Assembly: GCA_013791675.1 (NCBI GenBank)
Contig: VMTI01000035.1
Span: forward strand, 1 to 8,049
Source: a bacterium
GTDB taxonomy: Bacteria; CG03
Reading direction: 5' to 3'
DNA length: 8,049 bases
The position numbers and the translations under genes were made by a program. Shown piece after piece: positions 1 through 6,606 of the stretch. Positions within the stretch are counted from its first letter, which is position 1, and the number at the start of each line of letters is the position of its first letter. The notes beneath the pieces were generated by a model. That model did not search any database. It saw only the letters and a list, made by a program, of their open reading frames with translations, and was not told the DNA's origin.

Positions 1-133
1 ATTCAAGAAGCGCCCTTTCTATTATTTTATCTTGCCCGGCCTCCTGCGCAAAAACAGGCAATACGCAAAATAAAAAAAATAATATCCGACCGCAAACCCT
101 CGCTAATTTAAAACAGCAAACAGCGCTAAACAA
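1..133 (-). CDS. 5' end of a secreted or outer-envelope protein gene, cut by the window edge
   Basis: Reading leftward from a TTG at 133-131, one frame stays open to the edge (44 codons). It encodes a short N-region containing K and R, a strongly hydrophobic core (ILFFLFCVLPVFA), and then QEAGQDKIIERALLE, a polar, helix-like mature start. This fits a signal peptidase I signal with cleavage after VFA (V at -3, A at -1), so the product is probably exported across the inner membrane. No lipobox is visible. The start is uncertain: the frame also runs upstream to an ATG at 190-188, which would put the N-region inside the GC-rich repeat element, and no good Shine-Dalgarno sequence precedes either start. 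A GAGGG at about 98-102 would instead favour a start near 87 at an unusual ATA codon. A TATAAA at 142-137 could be a -10 box, but no convincing -35 accompanies it. The gene lies in the same orientation as the operon, 191 bases beyond the coiled-coil gene. Function cannot be told from this fragment. Confidence 0.5.
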   Translation of the reverse strand, partial: MFSAVCCFKLARVCGRILFFLFCVLPVFAQEAGQDKIIERALLE

Positions 134-141
134 AGCTTTAT

Positions 142-292
142 AAGCGTCGGATGGTGTCCGTCGGGGCTCTATGAGCGAGGGGTTTTGCATGGCGCCCGAA
201 GCGAATCGAGAGCGAGCCTCATACGTGAGCGTCCCCTCGACGCGGCACCTCCGGCGCGAATCAACATTGCAAGCGGCGGATAGTGTCCGTCG
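142..292. repeat. GC-rich intergenic element bounded by two 22-bp near-direct repeats
   Basis: Positions 142-163 and 271-292 match at 20 of 22 bases (AAGCGtCGGATgGTGTCCGTCG against AAGCGgCGGATaGTGTCCGTCG), with starts 129 bases apart. Each copy is itself a near-palindrome. On the plus strand the second folds GCGGCGGAT with GTCCGTCGC around a 3-base loop, with two G-T pairs; the first folds the same way with one mismatch. Between them, CGAGGGG (176-182) can pair with CCCCTCG (234-240), enclosing a small CTCA/TGAG hairpin near 215-226. The stretch is clearly richer in GC than the flanking sequence. It lies between the end of the coiled-coil gene and the secreted-protein start. There is no T-tract after either hairpin on the minus strand, so it is not an ordinary intrinsic terminator. 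Open frames that cross it look like artefacts of high GC. It resembles a dispersed structured repeat, but copy number cannot be judged from one window. Confidence 0.5.
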
Positions 293-324
293 CGAAACAT
301 CAAAGTGTTGGAAAAATTTCCGCA

Positions 325-849
325 CTATTCTCTTTCCGAAATTTCCCGCATCAGCATATCTAACTGCTCTGAAGCTTCGGCAGCCTGAGCCTGCAGTTTT
401 TTTTCAAATTCCGCGGTCAAATTTTTAAGCGCCGCCGTCTCGCGCTTTTCATGTTCAGCCTCGAGAGCGGCGATATCCGCTTTTTTAGCAACAACGTTTC
501 GGGCAAGCTCCGCTTTCAGTTTTTCTATAATCGCATTCTGCGCGGCTATCTCGGCGGAGAGAGAATTAATTTTTTCGCGAGCCGATTCAAGCCTGGATGA
601 AAGATCCCTCTCCTTCACAGCGTTTTTTCTCAAATCATTTTTCATATTAGATAGAAGCCGTCCGACATCGCCCATTAATCTTTCTTTTAAGGCCGGGCTC
701 ATTATAAGTTTCCTTGAAATTTCCTTTTTCATAAGCGCGTTTTCTTCTATAAGAGCGCTTATCTTCTCGTCTTTTCCTTCAAGCTGCTTCTGCCAGGCCA
801 TTATTCTGTCTTCTATCTCGCGCGTTATTTCTTTGCTTTTATCGTCCAT
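325..849 (-). CDS. Hypothetical coiled-coil protein, 174 aa
   Basis: I do not recognise the family. The protein is very rich in K, E, A, L and R, has no membrane segment or signal peptide, and contains no cysteine. Apart from a short stretch around residues 48-62 (LIMSPALKERLMGDV) it reads as continuous amphipathic helix with heptad-like spacing (about 1-45 and 68-174), so a long cytoplasmic coiled coil is expected. The ATG at 849-847 has a strong Shine-Dalgarno sequence, AGGGAG at 860-855, five bases upstream. The first 25 bases overlap the 3' end of mtaB in another frame, so translation is likely coupled to it. The stop is TAG. Low-complexity helical proteins like this give misleading weak matches to SMC or myosin-like proteins, so such hits should not be taken as function. 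It is the last gene of the tightly packed operon. Confidence 0.8.
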   Translation of the reverse strand: MDDKSKEITREIEDRIMAWQKQLEGKDEKISALIEENALMKKEISRKLIMSPALKERLMGDVGRLLSNMKNDLRKNAVKERDLSSRLESAREKINSLSAEIAAQNAIIEKLKAELARNVVAKKADIAALEAEHEKRETAALKNLTAEFEKKLQAQAAEASEQLDMLMREISERE

Positions 850-2147
850 AAAGTCTCCCTAGCGATTCCCTGCATAATCCCCTGTTCGATTCCATCGGCG
901 GCAACCCGAACTATGTCTCCGGGAAGCACATTCATATTTTCCGCGGAAAATTTCACTTTGAGATAATTGTCTGAAGTTCCGTAAAACCATTCGCCGCGTT
1001 GCGCTTTGGCACGCCCGCCATCCGCCCCGGCGGACTTGCAGCTTCGGACATTCTGCCACGGCGCATTTTCAACAACAACTTCAAGTTTTTTACCAATAAA
1101 TTTTTTCCTGTATCGCTCGGCGGTTTGTTCCGCCGCGGCAAAAATACGTTTTTGCCTTTCTTTCATAACAACCTGCGGGGTCTCCTGATACAGCGACGCG
1201 AGAGTTCCCGGACGCCGTGAAAAATGAAACACATGAGACTTACTGAAGGCTGCTTTTTCCATAAAATGCAATGTGGCGGTAAAATCCTTTTCCGTTTCGC
1301 CCGGAAAACCGTATATAATGTCCGTCGTAATGGCGGGGTTATCATAATATTTTCTTATTTCCTCAAGTGTTTTTTCAAAAACAAATGTATCATATTTTCT
1401 CCCCATTTTTTTTAATATTCTGTCGCTGCCGCTTTGAAGAGGCACAGGAAAATGAGGGCATATGAGGCCTGCGCCGGAAAGCCTTTTGATAAAATCTTTT
1501 TCAAACGGCGGCTCCAGGGAACTCATCCTTATTCTGCAGCTGTATTTTTTTCTGATAGCGTATATCAAATCAATAATATCCGAACCGGAATCTTTGTACA
1601 AATTAATGTTTGTCCCTGTAAGAACTATCTCTCCGGGAAGAACGAAGCGTCCGGCAAGATCATCCAACTCGCGCATGATAGACTCTTTATCAAAGCTTAT
1701 GGGAGCGCCCCTCAAAATTGGCACAACGCAATAAGCGCAGAAATTATCGCAGCCGTTCTGTACCTTCAGAAAATAGCGGTGAAATGGGCCCTGCGGATAA
1801 ATATCCCGGCCTTCGGTCTCGCCATCGGGGATGGGAATTTTACGCTTTACTTCTATGCCTGCCTCGTGAGCCTTCGCACTTAAAGAATCCGCCACGCAAC
1901 CCGATAAAACAACTTCGGATAAGGGGTTTGCCTTTTTAAAAGCCAACGCCGCCTTAAACGCTTTATTTTCACTTCGTGCGGTAACGCAGCAGGAATTCAC
2001 AATGCAGAGAGTTGGATTGCCCACGGAGGGCGTCCATCCGGCGGCATGAAGACGCGCGGAAATTTTTCCCGAATCAGCGCGGTTTGTTTTGCAGCCTAAA
2101 GTTTTAAGCGCAAAACTCCCGCCACGGCGGATGCGGCATTTTTTCAA
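825..2147 (-). CDS. mtaB: MtaB-type tRNA (N6-threonylcarbamoyladenosine37-C2)-methylthiotransferase
   Basis: A radical SAM enzyme that would convert t6A37 to ms2t6A37 in tRNAs reading ANN codons, in the cytoplasm. The N-terminal UPF0004 domain has its three cluster cysteines at C19 (in TLGCKTNRADS), C53 (NSCC) and C84 (SGC). The radical SAM motif GCDNFCAYC gives C133, C137 and C140. QSGSDRILKKMGR and TDIIYGFPGET are family signatures, and the C-terminal TRAM domain contains GTSDNYLKV. The GCK of the first motif and the TRAM signature point to MtaB rather than MiaB (GCQMN) or RimO (GCPKN). At 440 residues the length is normal. Two oddities: the usual RS after the RG of the radical SAM loop is replaced (RGAPISFD), and residues about 364-384 look like an extra insertion in TRAM. 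The TTG start at 2147-2145 is chosen because AGGGGG (2160-2155) sits seven bases upstream; it overlaps the preceding ligase stop by 4 bases. The stop is TAA. Confidence 0.88.
   Translation of the reverse strand: MKKCRIRRGGSFALKTLGCKTNRADSGKISARLHAAGWTPSVGNPTLCIVNSCCVTARSENKAFKAALAFKKANPLSEVVLSGCVADSLSAKAHEAGIEVKRKIPIPDGETEGRDIYPQGPFHRYFLKVQNGCDNFCAYCVVPILRGAPISFDKESIMRELDDLAGRFVLPGEIVLTGTNINLYKDSGSDIIDLIYAIRKKYSCRIRMSSLEPPFEKDFIKRLSGAGLICPHFPVPLQSGSDRILKKMGRKYDTFVFEKTLEEIRKYYDNPAITTDIIYGFPGETEKDFTATLHFMEKAAFSKSHVFHFSRRPGTLASLYQETPQVVMKERQKRIFAAAEQTAERYRKKFIGKKLEVVVENAPWQNVRSCKSAGADGGRAKAQRGEWFYGTSDNYLKVKFSAENMNVLPGDIVRVAADGIEQGIMQGIARETLWTIKAKK
855..860 (-). promoter_or_regulatory. Ribosome binding site of the coiled-coil gene
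   Basis: AGGGAG on the minus strand, 5 bases before the ATG at 849. It lies inside the 3' end of mtaB and supports initiation within the overlap. Confidence 0.7.
1021..1034. repeat. GC-rich palindrome inside the mtaB TRAM region
   Basis: TCCGCC-CC-GGCGGA is a perfect 6-bp inverted repeat with a 2-base loop, followed on the minus strand by further GGCGGGCG-like sequence (about 1013-1020). It falls inside the extra 20-odd residues of the TRAM region and stands out in base composition from the AT-richer flanks. It looks like a REP-like or protein-embedded palindromic element kept in frame; that is an inference from this one copy. Confidence 0.4.
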
Positions 2148-3718
2148 AAACCGACCCCCTCGCGCCGCAGGCTGTCAATAAATTTTTTTATCTCTTTATC
2201 TTCGGGAAACCGGGGATATATTTCTCTCAAAAATTCCGCGGCTTTAATCCTGTCGCCCTTCATGTAATATATTTTAGCAAGGTTCAGCGCGAAGTTTTTT
2301 TCTTCCGGATAAAATTTAACAAGCTTCTCATAAATAGCGGCAGCGTCGTCATAACGATTCATGGAAGTGAGGCAGTTGCCCAGATAAAAAATCGCCGCCG
2401 TATCGCCGGGGTTGGCTTCCTGTATTTTTCTGAAAAGAGGTTCCGCCGCCGCAAAATCTTTTCTCTCAACCGCCGCAAGCGCTTTTGCCCGCCACTTCTC
2501 CACCGGAATACCCAATTGAGGGAGAATGCTCTGTAAATTTTTTTTCGCCGTTTCATAGGCAGGATTTATCTCCAGCGCCTTTTTATAAAGCTCATAGCTT
2601 TTATTAATATTTTTTTCGACCATATACACGTAAGCCAGATTATTCGCTATATCCGCTGAATCCGGTTTCAGCTCAAAAGCGCGCAAATAAAATTCTTCGG
2701 CTTTTTTTATATCCTTTGTTTTTTCATTTCTCAGATAATGATTGCCCAGAGCCAGAAAGTATTCGGCTGAAACAGGATTTATAGCGGCGGCCTCTCTGTA
2801 ATTTTTTTCAGCATCGTCCAGTGCCCCCATGCTTTGATAGGCTATGGCGAGATTATAATATATTTCGTCGTAACCGGGATTGGCTTTGAGCGCTTCTTTA
2901 TATGCCCAAACCGCCTTATCGTATTGCCCCAATCTCATATAGCAGTTGCCAAGCTCATAGTTATTATCAGTGTTCCACGCGTAGTATTGCCACGACTTCA
3001 AACAATCTTCGGCGGCCTGTTTTATATTCCCTCTGCGGGATGCGGCAAATCCGCTGAAATAACTCATTTCTCCTTTAAAATAATCCGCCTGTTTTTTTAT
3101 AAAAAAAACCGTCAGCGCCGCTAACACTATTTTAAGCGCCGCGCTCATATGCACTTTTCTGACAGCTAAATACTCCCCCTGCGAACTTTCCGCCACGGCA
3201 ATTCCGGCTGCCGCCCAGAAAGCCATAACCGGCATCGGAAAATTCAGCGTAACACCCAGTATATTATCGGTCATAAAACCCGCAACGGCGGAAACGCATC
3301 CGAGAAGAAGAAGGCTCCCTCCGGCAAAATAACTTTTAGCCGTCCGATAAAAAAATACCCCCCAAATAAAAGCAAAAAGTGAAAAACCCACAATACCTAA
3401 CTGCGACAGCTGTTCCAGAAGCTCGTTATGAGAATTATTGGCGTGCGTTCTTAACCCTCCGAATTCCGGTTTTTCCGCGATAATTTTCCCCTGCTCAATA
3501 GGATAACGAATCTCAAAACTTCCCCAGCCGTGCCCGAATATCGGAGACTGCCGGAACATCCGTAAAGACGCCCCCCATATCAAAAGCCGCTGGCTGACTG
3601 AAGCCGATTCCCGCAATTTTAAAATGCCGCTCGACTCTATACTCAGCCTTGACCAGACAGTGGGATGATCGCGATGATAGGCCAATTTCGGAAAAACCCA
3701 CGCAAGTACAAAAAGCAA
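2144..3718 (-). CDS. C-terminal half of the interrupted second O-antigen ligase-TPR protein
   Basis: This 524-codon stretch is the continuation, in the same frame, of the N-terminal half at 4546-3743. Only a TGA and eight sense codons (KKVAAVIV) separate them. It begins in the middle of a membrane helix and carries the rest of the Wzy_C domain: SPIFGHGWGSFEIRYP at about 58-73, then the periplasmic-loop motif HANNSHNELLEQL at 92-104, where the conserved histidines of O-antigen ligases and polymerases lie. Further membrane helices follow at about 108-122, 134-150, 157-176 and 191-208. From about residue 219 to 508 there are seven or eight TPR repeats, for example YELGNCYMRLGQYDKAVWAY and YYNLAIAYQSMGALDDAEKN. 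The TTG start given here has no Shine-Dalgarno sequence and lacks the normal N-terminal helices, so this is unlikely to be an independent gene. Best read as one gene of about 800 codons (4546-2144) disabled by a nonsense codon, or misread at one base. The end is TGA, overlapping the mtaB TTG. Confidence 0.75.
   Translation of the reverse strand: MLFVLAWVFPKLAYHRDHPTVWSRLSIESSGILKLRESASVSQRLLIWGASLRMFRQSPIFGHGWGSFEIRYPIEQGKIIAEKPEFGGLRTHANNSHNELLEQLSQLGIVGFSLFAFIWGVFFYRTAKSYFAGGSLLLLGCVSAVAGFMTDNILGVTLNFPMPVMAFWAAAGIAVAESSQGEYLAVRKVHMSAALKIVLAALTVFFIKKQADYFKGEMSYFSGFAASRRGNIKQAAEDCLKSWQYYAWNTDNNYELGNCYMRLGQYDKAVWAYKEALKANPGYDEIYYNLAIAYQSMGALDDAEKNYREAAAINPVSAEYFLALGNHYLRNEKTKDIKKAEEFYLRAFELKPDSADIANNLAYVYMVEKNINKSYELYKKALEINPAYETAKKNLQSILPQLGIPVEKWRAKALAAVERKDFAAAEPLFRKIQEANPGDTAAIFYLGNCLTSMNRYDDAAAIYEKLVKFYPEEKNFALNLAKIYYMKGDRIKAAEFLREIYPRFPEDKEIKKFIDSLRREGVGF
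2155..2160 (-). promoter_or_regulatory. Ribosome binding site that fixes the TTG start of mtaB
   Basis: AGGGGG on the minus strand, 7 bases before the TTG at 2147. There is no in-frame ATG near the expected N-terminus, and the conserved TLGCK motif begins only 15 residues in, so this site decides the start. Confidence 0.65.
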
Positions 3719-3742
3719 AACTATAACAGCCGCTACTTTCTT

Positions 3743-3745
3743 TCA
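3743..3745 (-). other. In-frame TGA that splits the second ligase gene
   Basis: The minus strand reads AAA AAA GGT TTG TGA AAG AAA GTA GCG, with the same frame open on both sides (267 codons before, 532 after). The stop lies in a short basic loop between two membrane helices of the Wzy_C domain. In the upstream paralogue the matching place reads FLDRKKV, against GL-stop-KKV here, so an ancestral CGA (Arg) changed to TGA by one C-to-T transition is a simple explanation. TGA acts as a normal stop elsewhere in the window: it ends the methyltransferase gene directly before an ATG with a good ribosome binding site. A recoded genetic code is therefore unlikely. Confidence 0.8.
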
Positions 3746-4546
3746 CAAACCTTTTTTAAGCGCGAAAATAAAATATATAAAAAGCGCGACGAGCGCGCCC
3801 CCCCACGAACTTCTGGTCTGTGTAATAAGAAGCGCGAAAAAATTCAGAGAAAAAACAAATCCCCACAAAATTGTTGAAAGCGTCGTAACCGAGGACGAAA
3901 ACCCCCATAGACAAAGTATGATAATAACAACTTCAAAGCTGGCGATAAAAGTGGGGTTTCCGAAAGTTGATACGCTTCGTGAGCCGTAATGATGAAGGTT
4001 TTGGGGCCATATAAAATCATGGCCGGTATACTGCATAAGGGCATACAGCGCGGAAATTGAAGCCGTAGCGACTAACGCGTAAATTAACACTTTTTTATAA
4101 TAGCTGTCTTTTGCCATAAGAAATGAAATATAAAAAACAGCCAGGCAGTTAAAAATAAAAAAAATCATCCGTTTGCCCCAGAAAACAAAATAAGCCGTCT
4201 TCCACTGGGGATAATATATTACCGCTGCCGAAAGCGACAAAGTTATCAGAACTCCGTATATGGCCAACGGCCTGTCAAGATAGGTCTTCGCAAAACTTAT
4301 ATGTCCTTTTTTGGAAAACAATAACAACAGGATAGAAACCGCTGTTAGCGACCTGAAAATAATGTTCTGAATGATATATGGATTACGCGTTACATTCGTA
4401 AAAAAAATCAGCGGTGAAATAATGATCGCCGCCGCAAAAACCCAGAAAGCGGCTGAAAGTCCGCCGTGGCTGGCGGGGTTTAAAGCCCTTTCAGTATTTC
4501 CGCGGCTTTTTTGTCGTTGGGATCTATTTCCAGAATTTTTAGACAT
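3743..4546 (-). CDS. N-terminal half of the interrupted second O-antigen ligase-TPR protein
   Basis: This 267-residue part holds a basic cytoplasmic tail (about 1-30) and roughly seven hydrophobic helices (near 32-50, 60-77, 93-110, 126-144, 152-171, 200-216 and 224-262). It carries two signatures of the Wzy/WaaL/PglL superfamily: STFGNPTF at 193-200, shared with the upstream paralogue (STFGNPNF), and TQTRSSWGGALVAL at 242-255, the start of the Wzy_C domain. It stops at a TGA in the middle of that domain, and the downstream stretch in the same frame supplies the missing part. Alone, the product would lack the catalytic periplasmic loop and the TPR array, so it is probably non-functional. The ATG at 4546-4544 is the only plausible start (an in-frame TAA lies just upstream). 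It has no Shine-Dalgarno sequence and lies 67 bases inside the preceding gene, which implies translational coupling. Intact, it would act in the inner membrane on lipid-linked glycans. Confidence 0.78.
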   Translation of the reverse strand: MSKNSGNRSQRQKSRGNTERALNPASHGGLSAAFWVFAAAIIISPLIFFTNVTRNPYIIQNIIFRSLTAVSILLLLFSKKGHISFAKTYLDRPLAIYGVLITLSLSAAVIYYPQWKTAYFVFWGKRMIFFIFNCLAVFYISFLMAKDSYYKKVLIYALVATASISALYALMQYTGHDFIWPQNLHHYGSRSVSTFGNPTFIASFEVVIIILCLWGFSSSVTTLSTILWGFVFSLNFFALLITQTRSSWGGALVALFIYFIFALKKGL

Positions 4547-6606
4547 GTTTTTTTAGCGAGAGAATTTCTATTGAGGGCTTTATAAAAATTCAGCAGGCTT
4601 ATATACGCTTCCTTGGAACCCGTTATTTCAACAACTTTTTTATAATTAACCTCGGCCTCGTCGTATTTTTTCTCCAAATAAAGAACATTAGCGAGATTCA
4701 GATACGCCTCCACAAATTCTATCTTTTTTATCTTCTGCTTTACTATGGCATCTTCAAAAGCTTGCTCAGCGTCGGCGTATCTTCCGAGCTGCACGAGGCA
4801 ATAACCTTTTCTGAAAGACGAAAGCGGAAAAACCGGATCAATATCTATCGCCTGATTAAATTTTTCAACAGCTCGTTCGTATTGATTCATTTTAAGGTAT
4901 ATGTTGCCTTCCTGGTAATGCACCTGCACATAAATCGGGGCCATGGATAGAACATCATCGTATTTCGCTATGGTTCTCTGCGGGTCGGTGCGGGGAACGT
5001 CTTTCGGAAATTTTTTATCCCAGAGAGGATGATACCGCGGAGCTGGGTCCCATCTGTCGTTATAGACATTCCCCGTGAAATAATGAGCCATTATGAATCG
5101 CGGCCAAAGAGTAACCACTCTGTCATAATGATAAAGCGCCCGTTCCCAAGCGCCCTGTTTTGAATAAGCAATGGCGATATTGTGATTCACATCGGCAATA
5201 AAAAACTTTCTGAAAAAGAGCATGGAATAAATCGTGACGGCTATAACGGCGAACTGAAGAATTATTTTGGAAAGATCCCCGAGCCGTATTCCGTATTCCT
5301 TTTTCTCCTTTTCGGGGAAAGTCAGGGCGCCTATAACGCCTATCATCAGCCAGAACAAATGCCCCGACGACACAAAGCGCATATGAACGTCCACCTGCGC
5401 CTGAACGAACATTCCCAAAGCTCCCGACATCCAGCCGATAAGAAGAAATGTCCTGTCAACAAGCTCTTTGCGCTCCGATTTCGCGGAAACCCTCTCCAGT
5501 TTAGAGAGCTTACCCGCGGCGGAATAAAAAGTTATGAAAAGAATAAGCAGATATAAGCCGAAACCTATCAATCCCTCATCATAAAAAATTTCCAGGAATT
5601 CGCAGTGGAAATGGTCCGTTTCAGTGTTGTGCTTGCCCTCAATATGAAATATTTCAGGATGGCGGAACATAGGATACACTTCCTTAAAGCTGCCTATACT
5701 TGTACCTGCTACGGGATGCTTTTTCAGCATTTCCAGTCCTGACATCCATGTAAAAATCCTGAACTTATATGAAACGGGATTCCCCGCTCTAACAACTAAA
5801 ACTATGAGCGCGGCAAAAAAGAGAGGAAGGCCGAACCTGAGGAATTTCAGCACTTTTTTTCTGTCGAGAAAACCCGCGAAAAGGGCCGTTAAAATCAGCG
5901 TCGAAGCGGTTGTCGCGAAAAATCCTATGAAACTGCCTTTCGTCACCGATATCCAGACGCCGTATGCCGCGAGAAGATAAAGAAAGGCGTAAAGAGGACT
6001 TCTGGTTTTGAAAAATTTGGCAAGCGGGAAGGCCGCCACGCCCACAAGCCATGCGCCGAAAAAGTTGGGATTGCCGAAAGTGGAAAAATTCCTGCCGCCA
6101 AAAGCGCCTTTCCACGCGTATGGGTCAAACCCCAATCTCTGCATAACGCCATAAAAGCAAACTACAAAACAGGTCAGCATTAGAACGGAAGTGAGGAATC
6201 TGGCATCTTTAAGCTTCCTGAATTCAAAAAAACCTATAAAGACAAAACCCGTGTAAATGCATCTTCTCCATAACTCGTCAAAAGACGCCCACATTTTAAA
6301 GGGCGATAAAGCGTAAGAGAAACAGCCCCATAAAAAATACGCGGTGACTGGAATAAGAAAAACGATTGTCTCCCGTGAAAAAAACAATCCATCCTCCAGT
6401 TTTTTCAGAAGAAACATACCTATAAGAAGCGAGCCTCCCACCTGAACAAAAGTTATTTTTATCGTGGCCGAATCGTATGTTTTAAGATAAAAAATCACCG
6501 CTGTTAGAAAGCACAGCGCCGGCATCAGCAAAACCAGAGCCTTGTGAAGAAAAGAAGCCATCCCGCCGCCTGAGACGGCGTTAACTCTGTTGTTTTCTTT
6601 TCCCAT
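4480..6606 (-). CDS. O-antigen ligase/polymerase (Wzy_C) family membrane protein with C-terminal TPR array
   Basis: A 708-residue inner-membrane protein that would polymerise or transfer lipid-linked glycans on the periplasmic side; substrate unknown. Residues about 20-466 hold some 12-13 hydrophobic helices. STFGNPNF lies at 175-182. The Wzy_C part includes HPVAGTSIGSF (297-307) and the large periplasmic loop with HNTETDHFHCEFLE (326-339), whose H and E residues match the conserved loop of WaaL and PglL-type enzymes. From about 473 to 697 come five TPR repeats, such as HYQEGNIYLKMNQYERAVEK and AYLNLANVLYLEKKYDEAEV. An insert of about 40 residues (near 512-550, NVYNDRWDPAPRYHPLW) interrupts the array. 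The ATG at 6606-6604 directly follows the methyltransferase TGA and has GGGGAG (6619-6614) seven bases upstream. The stop is TAA. Ligase, polymerase and O-glycosyltransferase activities cannot be told apart from sequence alone; the fold assignment is firm. Confidence 0.85.
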   Translation of the reverse strand: MGKENNRVNAVSGGGMASFLHKALVLLMPALCFLTAVIFYLKTYDSATIKITFVQVGGSLLIGMFLLKKLEDGLFFSRETIVFLIPVTAYFLWGCFSYALSPFKMWASFDELWRRCIYTGFVFIGFFEFRKLKDARFLTSVLMLTCFVVCFYGVMQRLGFDPYAWKGAFGGRNFSTFGNPNFFGAWLVGVAAFPLAKFFKTRSPLYAFLYLLAAYGVWISVTKGSFIGFFATTASTLILTALFAGFLDRKKVLKFLRFGLPLFFAALIVLVVRAGNPVSYKFRIFTWMSGLEMLKKHPVAGTSIGSFKEVYPMFRHPEIFHIEGKHNTETDHFHCEFLEIFYDEGLIGFGLYLLILFITFYSAAGKLSKLERVSAKSERKELVDRTFLLIGWMSGALGMFVQAQVDVHMRFVSSGHLFWLMIGVIGALTFPEKEKKEYGIRLGDLSKIILQFAVIAVTIYSMLFFRKFFIADVNHNIAIAYSKQGAWERALYHYDRVVTLWPRFIMAHYFTGNVYNDRWDPAPRYHPLWDKKFPKDVPRTDPQRTIAKYDDVLSMAPIYVQVHYQEGNIYLKMNQYERAVEKFNQAIDIDPVFPLSSFRKGYCLVQLGRYADAEQAFEDAIVKQKIKKIEFVEAYLNLANVLYLEKKYDEAEVNYKKVVEITGSKEAYISLLNFYKALNRNSLAKKTCLKILEIDPNDKKAAEILKGL

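Noticed and set aside
310..325. GGAAA/TTTCC palindrome just past the coiled-coil gene as a terminator
   Set aside because: Five AT-rich pairs with almost no loop and no T-run after it on the minus strand.
171..428. Plus-strand open frame of 85 codons across the GC-rich element
   Set aside because: It runs through the repeat and then antisense through the end of the coiled-coil gene; composition is arginine- and serine-rich with no domain-like pattern, and there is no ribosome binding site.
1434..1883. Plus-strand open frame of 149 codons
   Set aside because: Fully antisense to the radical SAM core of mtaB, whose motifs are unmistakable; a shadow frame.
3743..3745. Selenocysteine, alternative genetic code or programmed frameshift at the TGA
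   Set aside because: The family has no known selenocysteine position, TGA is used as a true stop at the methyltransferase/ligase junction, the context is TGA-A rather than a favoured read-through context, and since both halves share a frame no frameshift is needed; the nearby A-run is not in slippery register.
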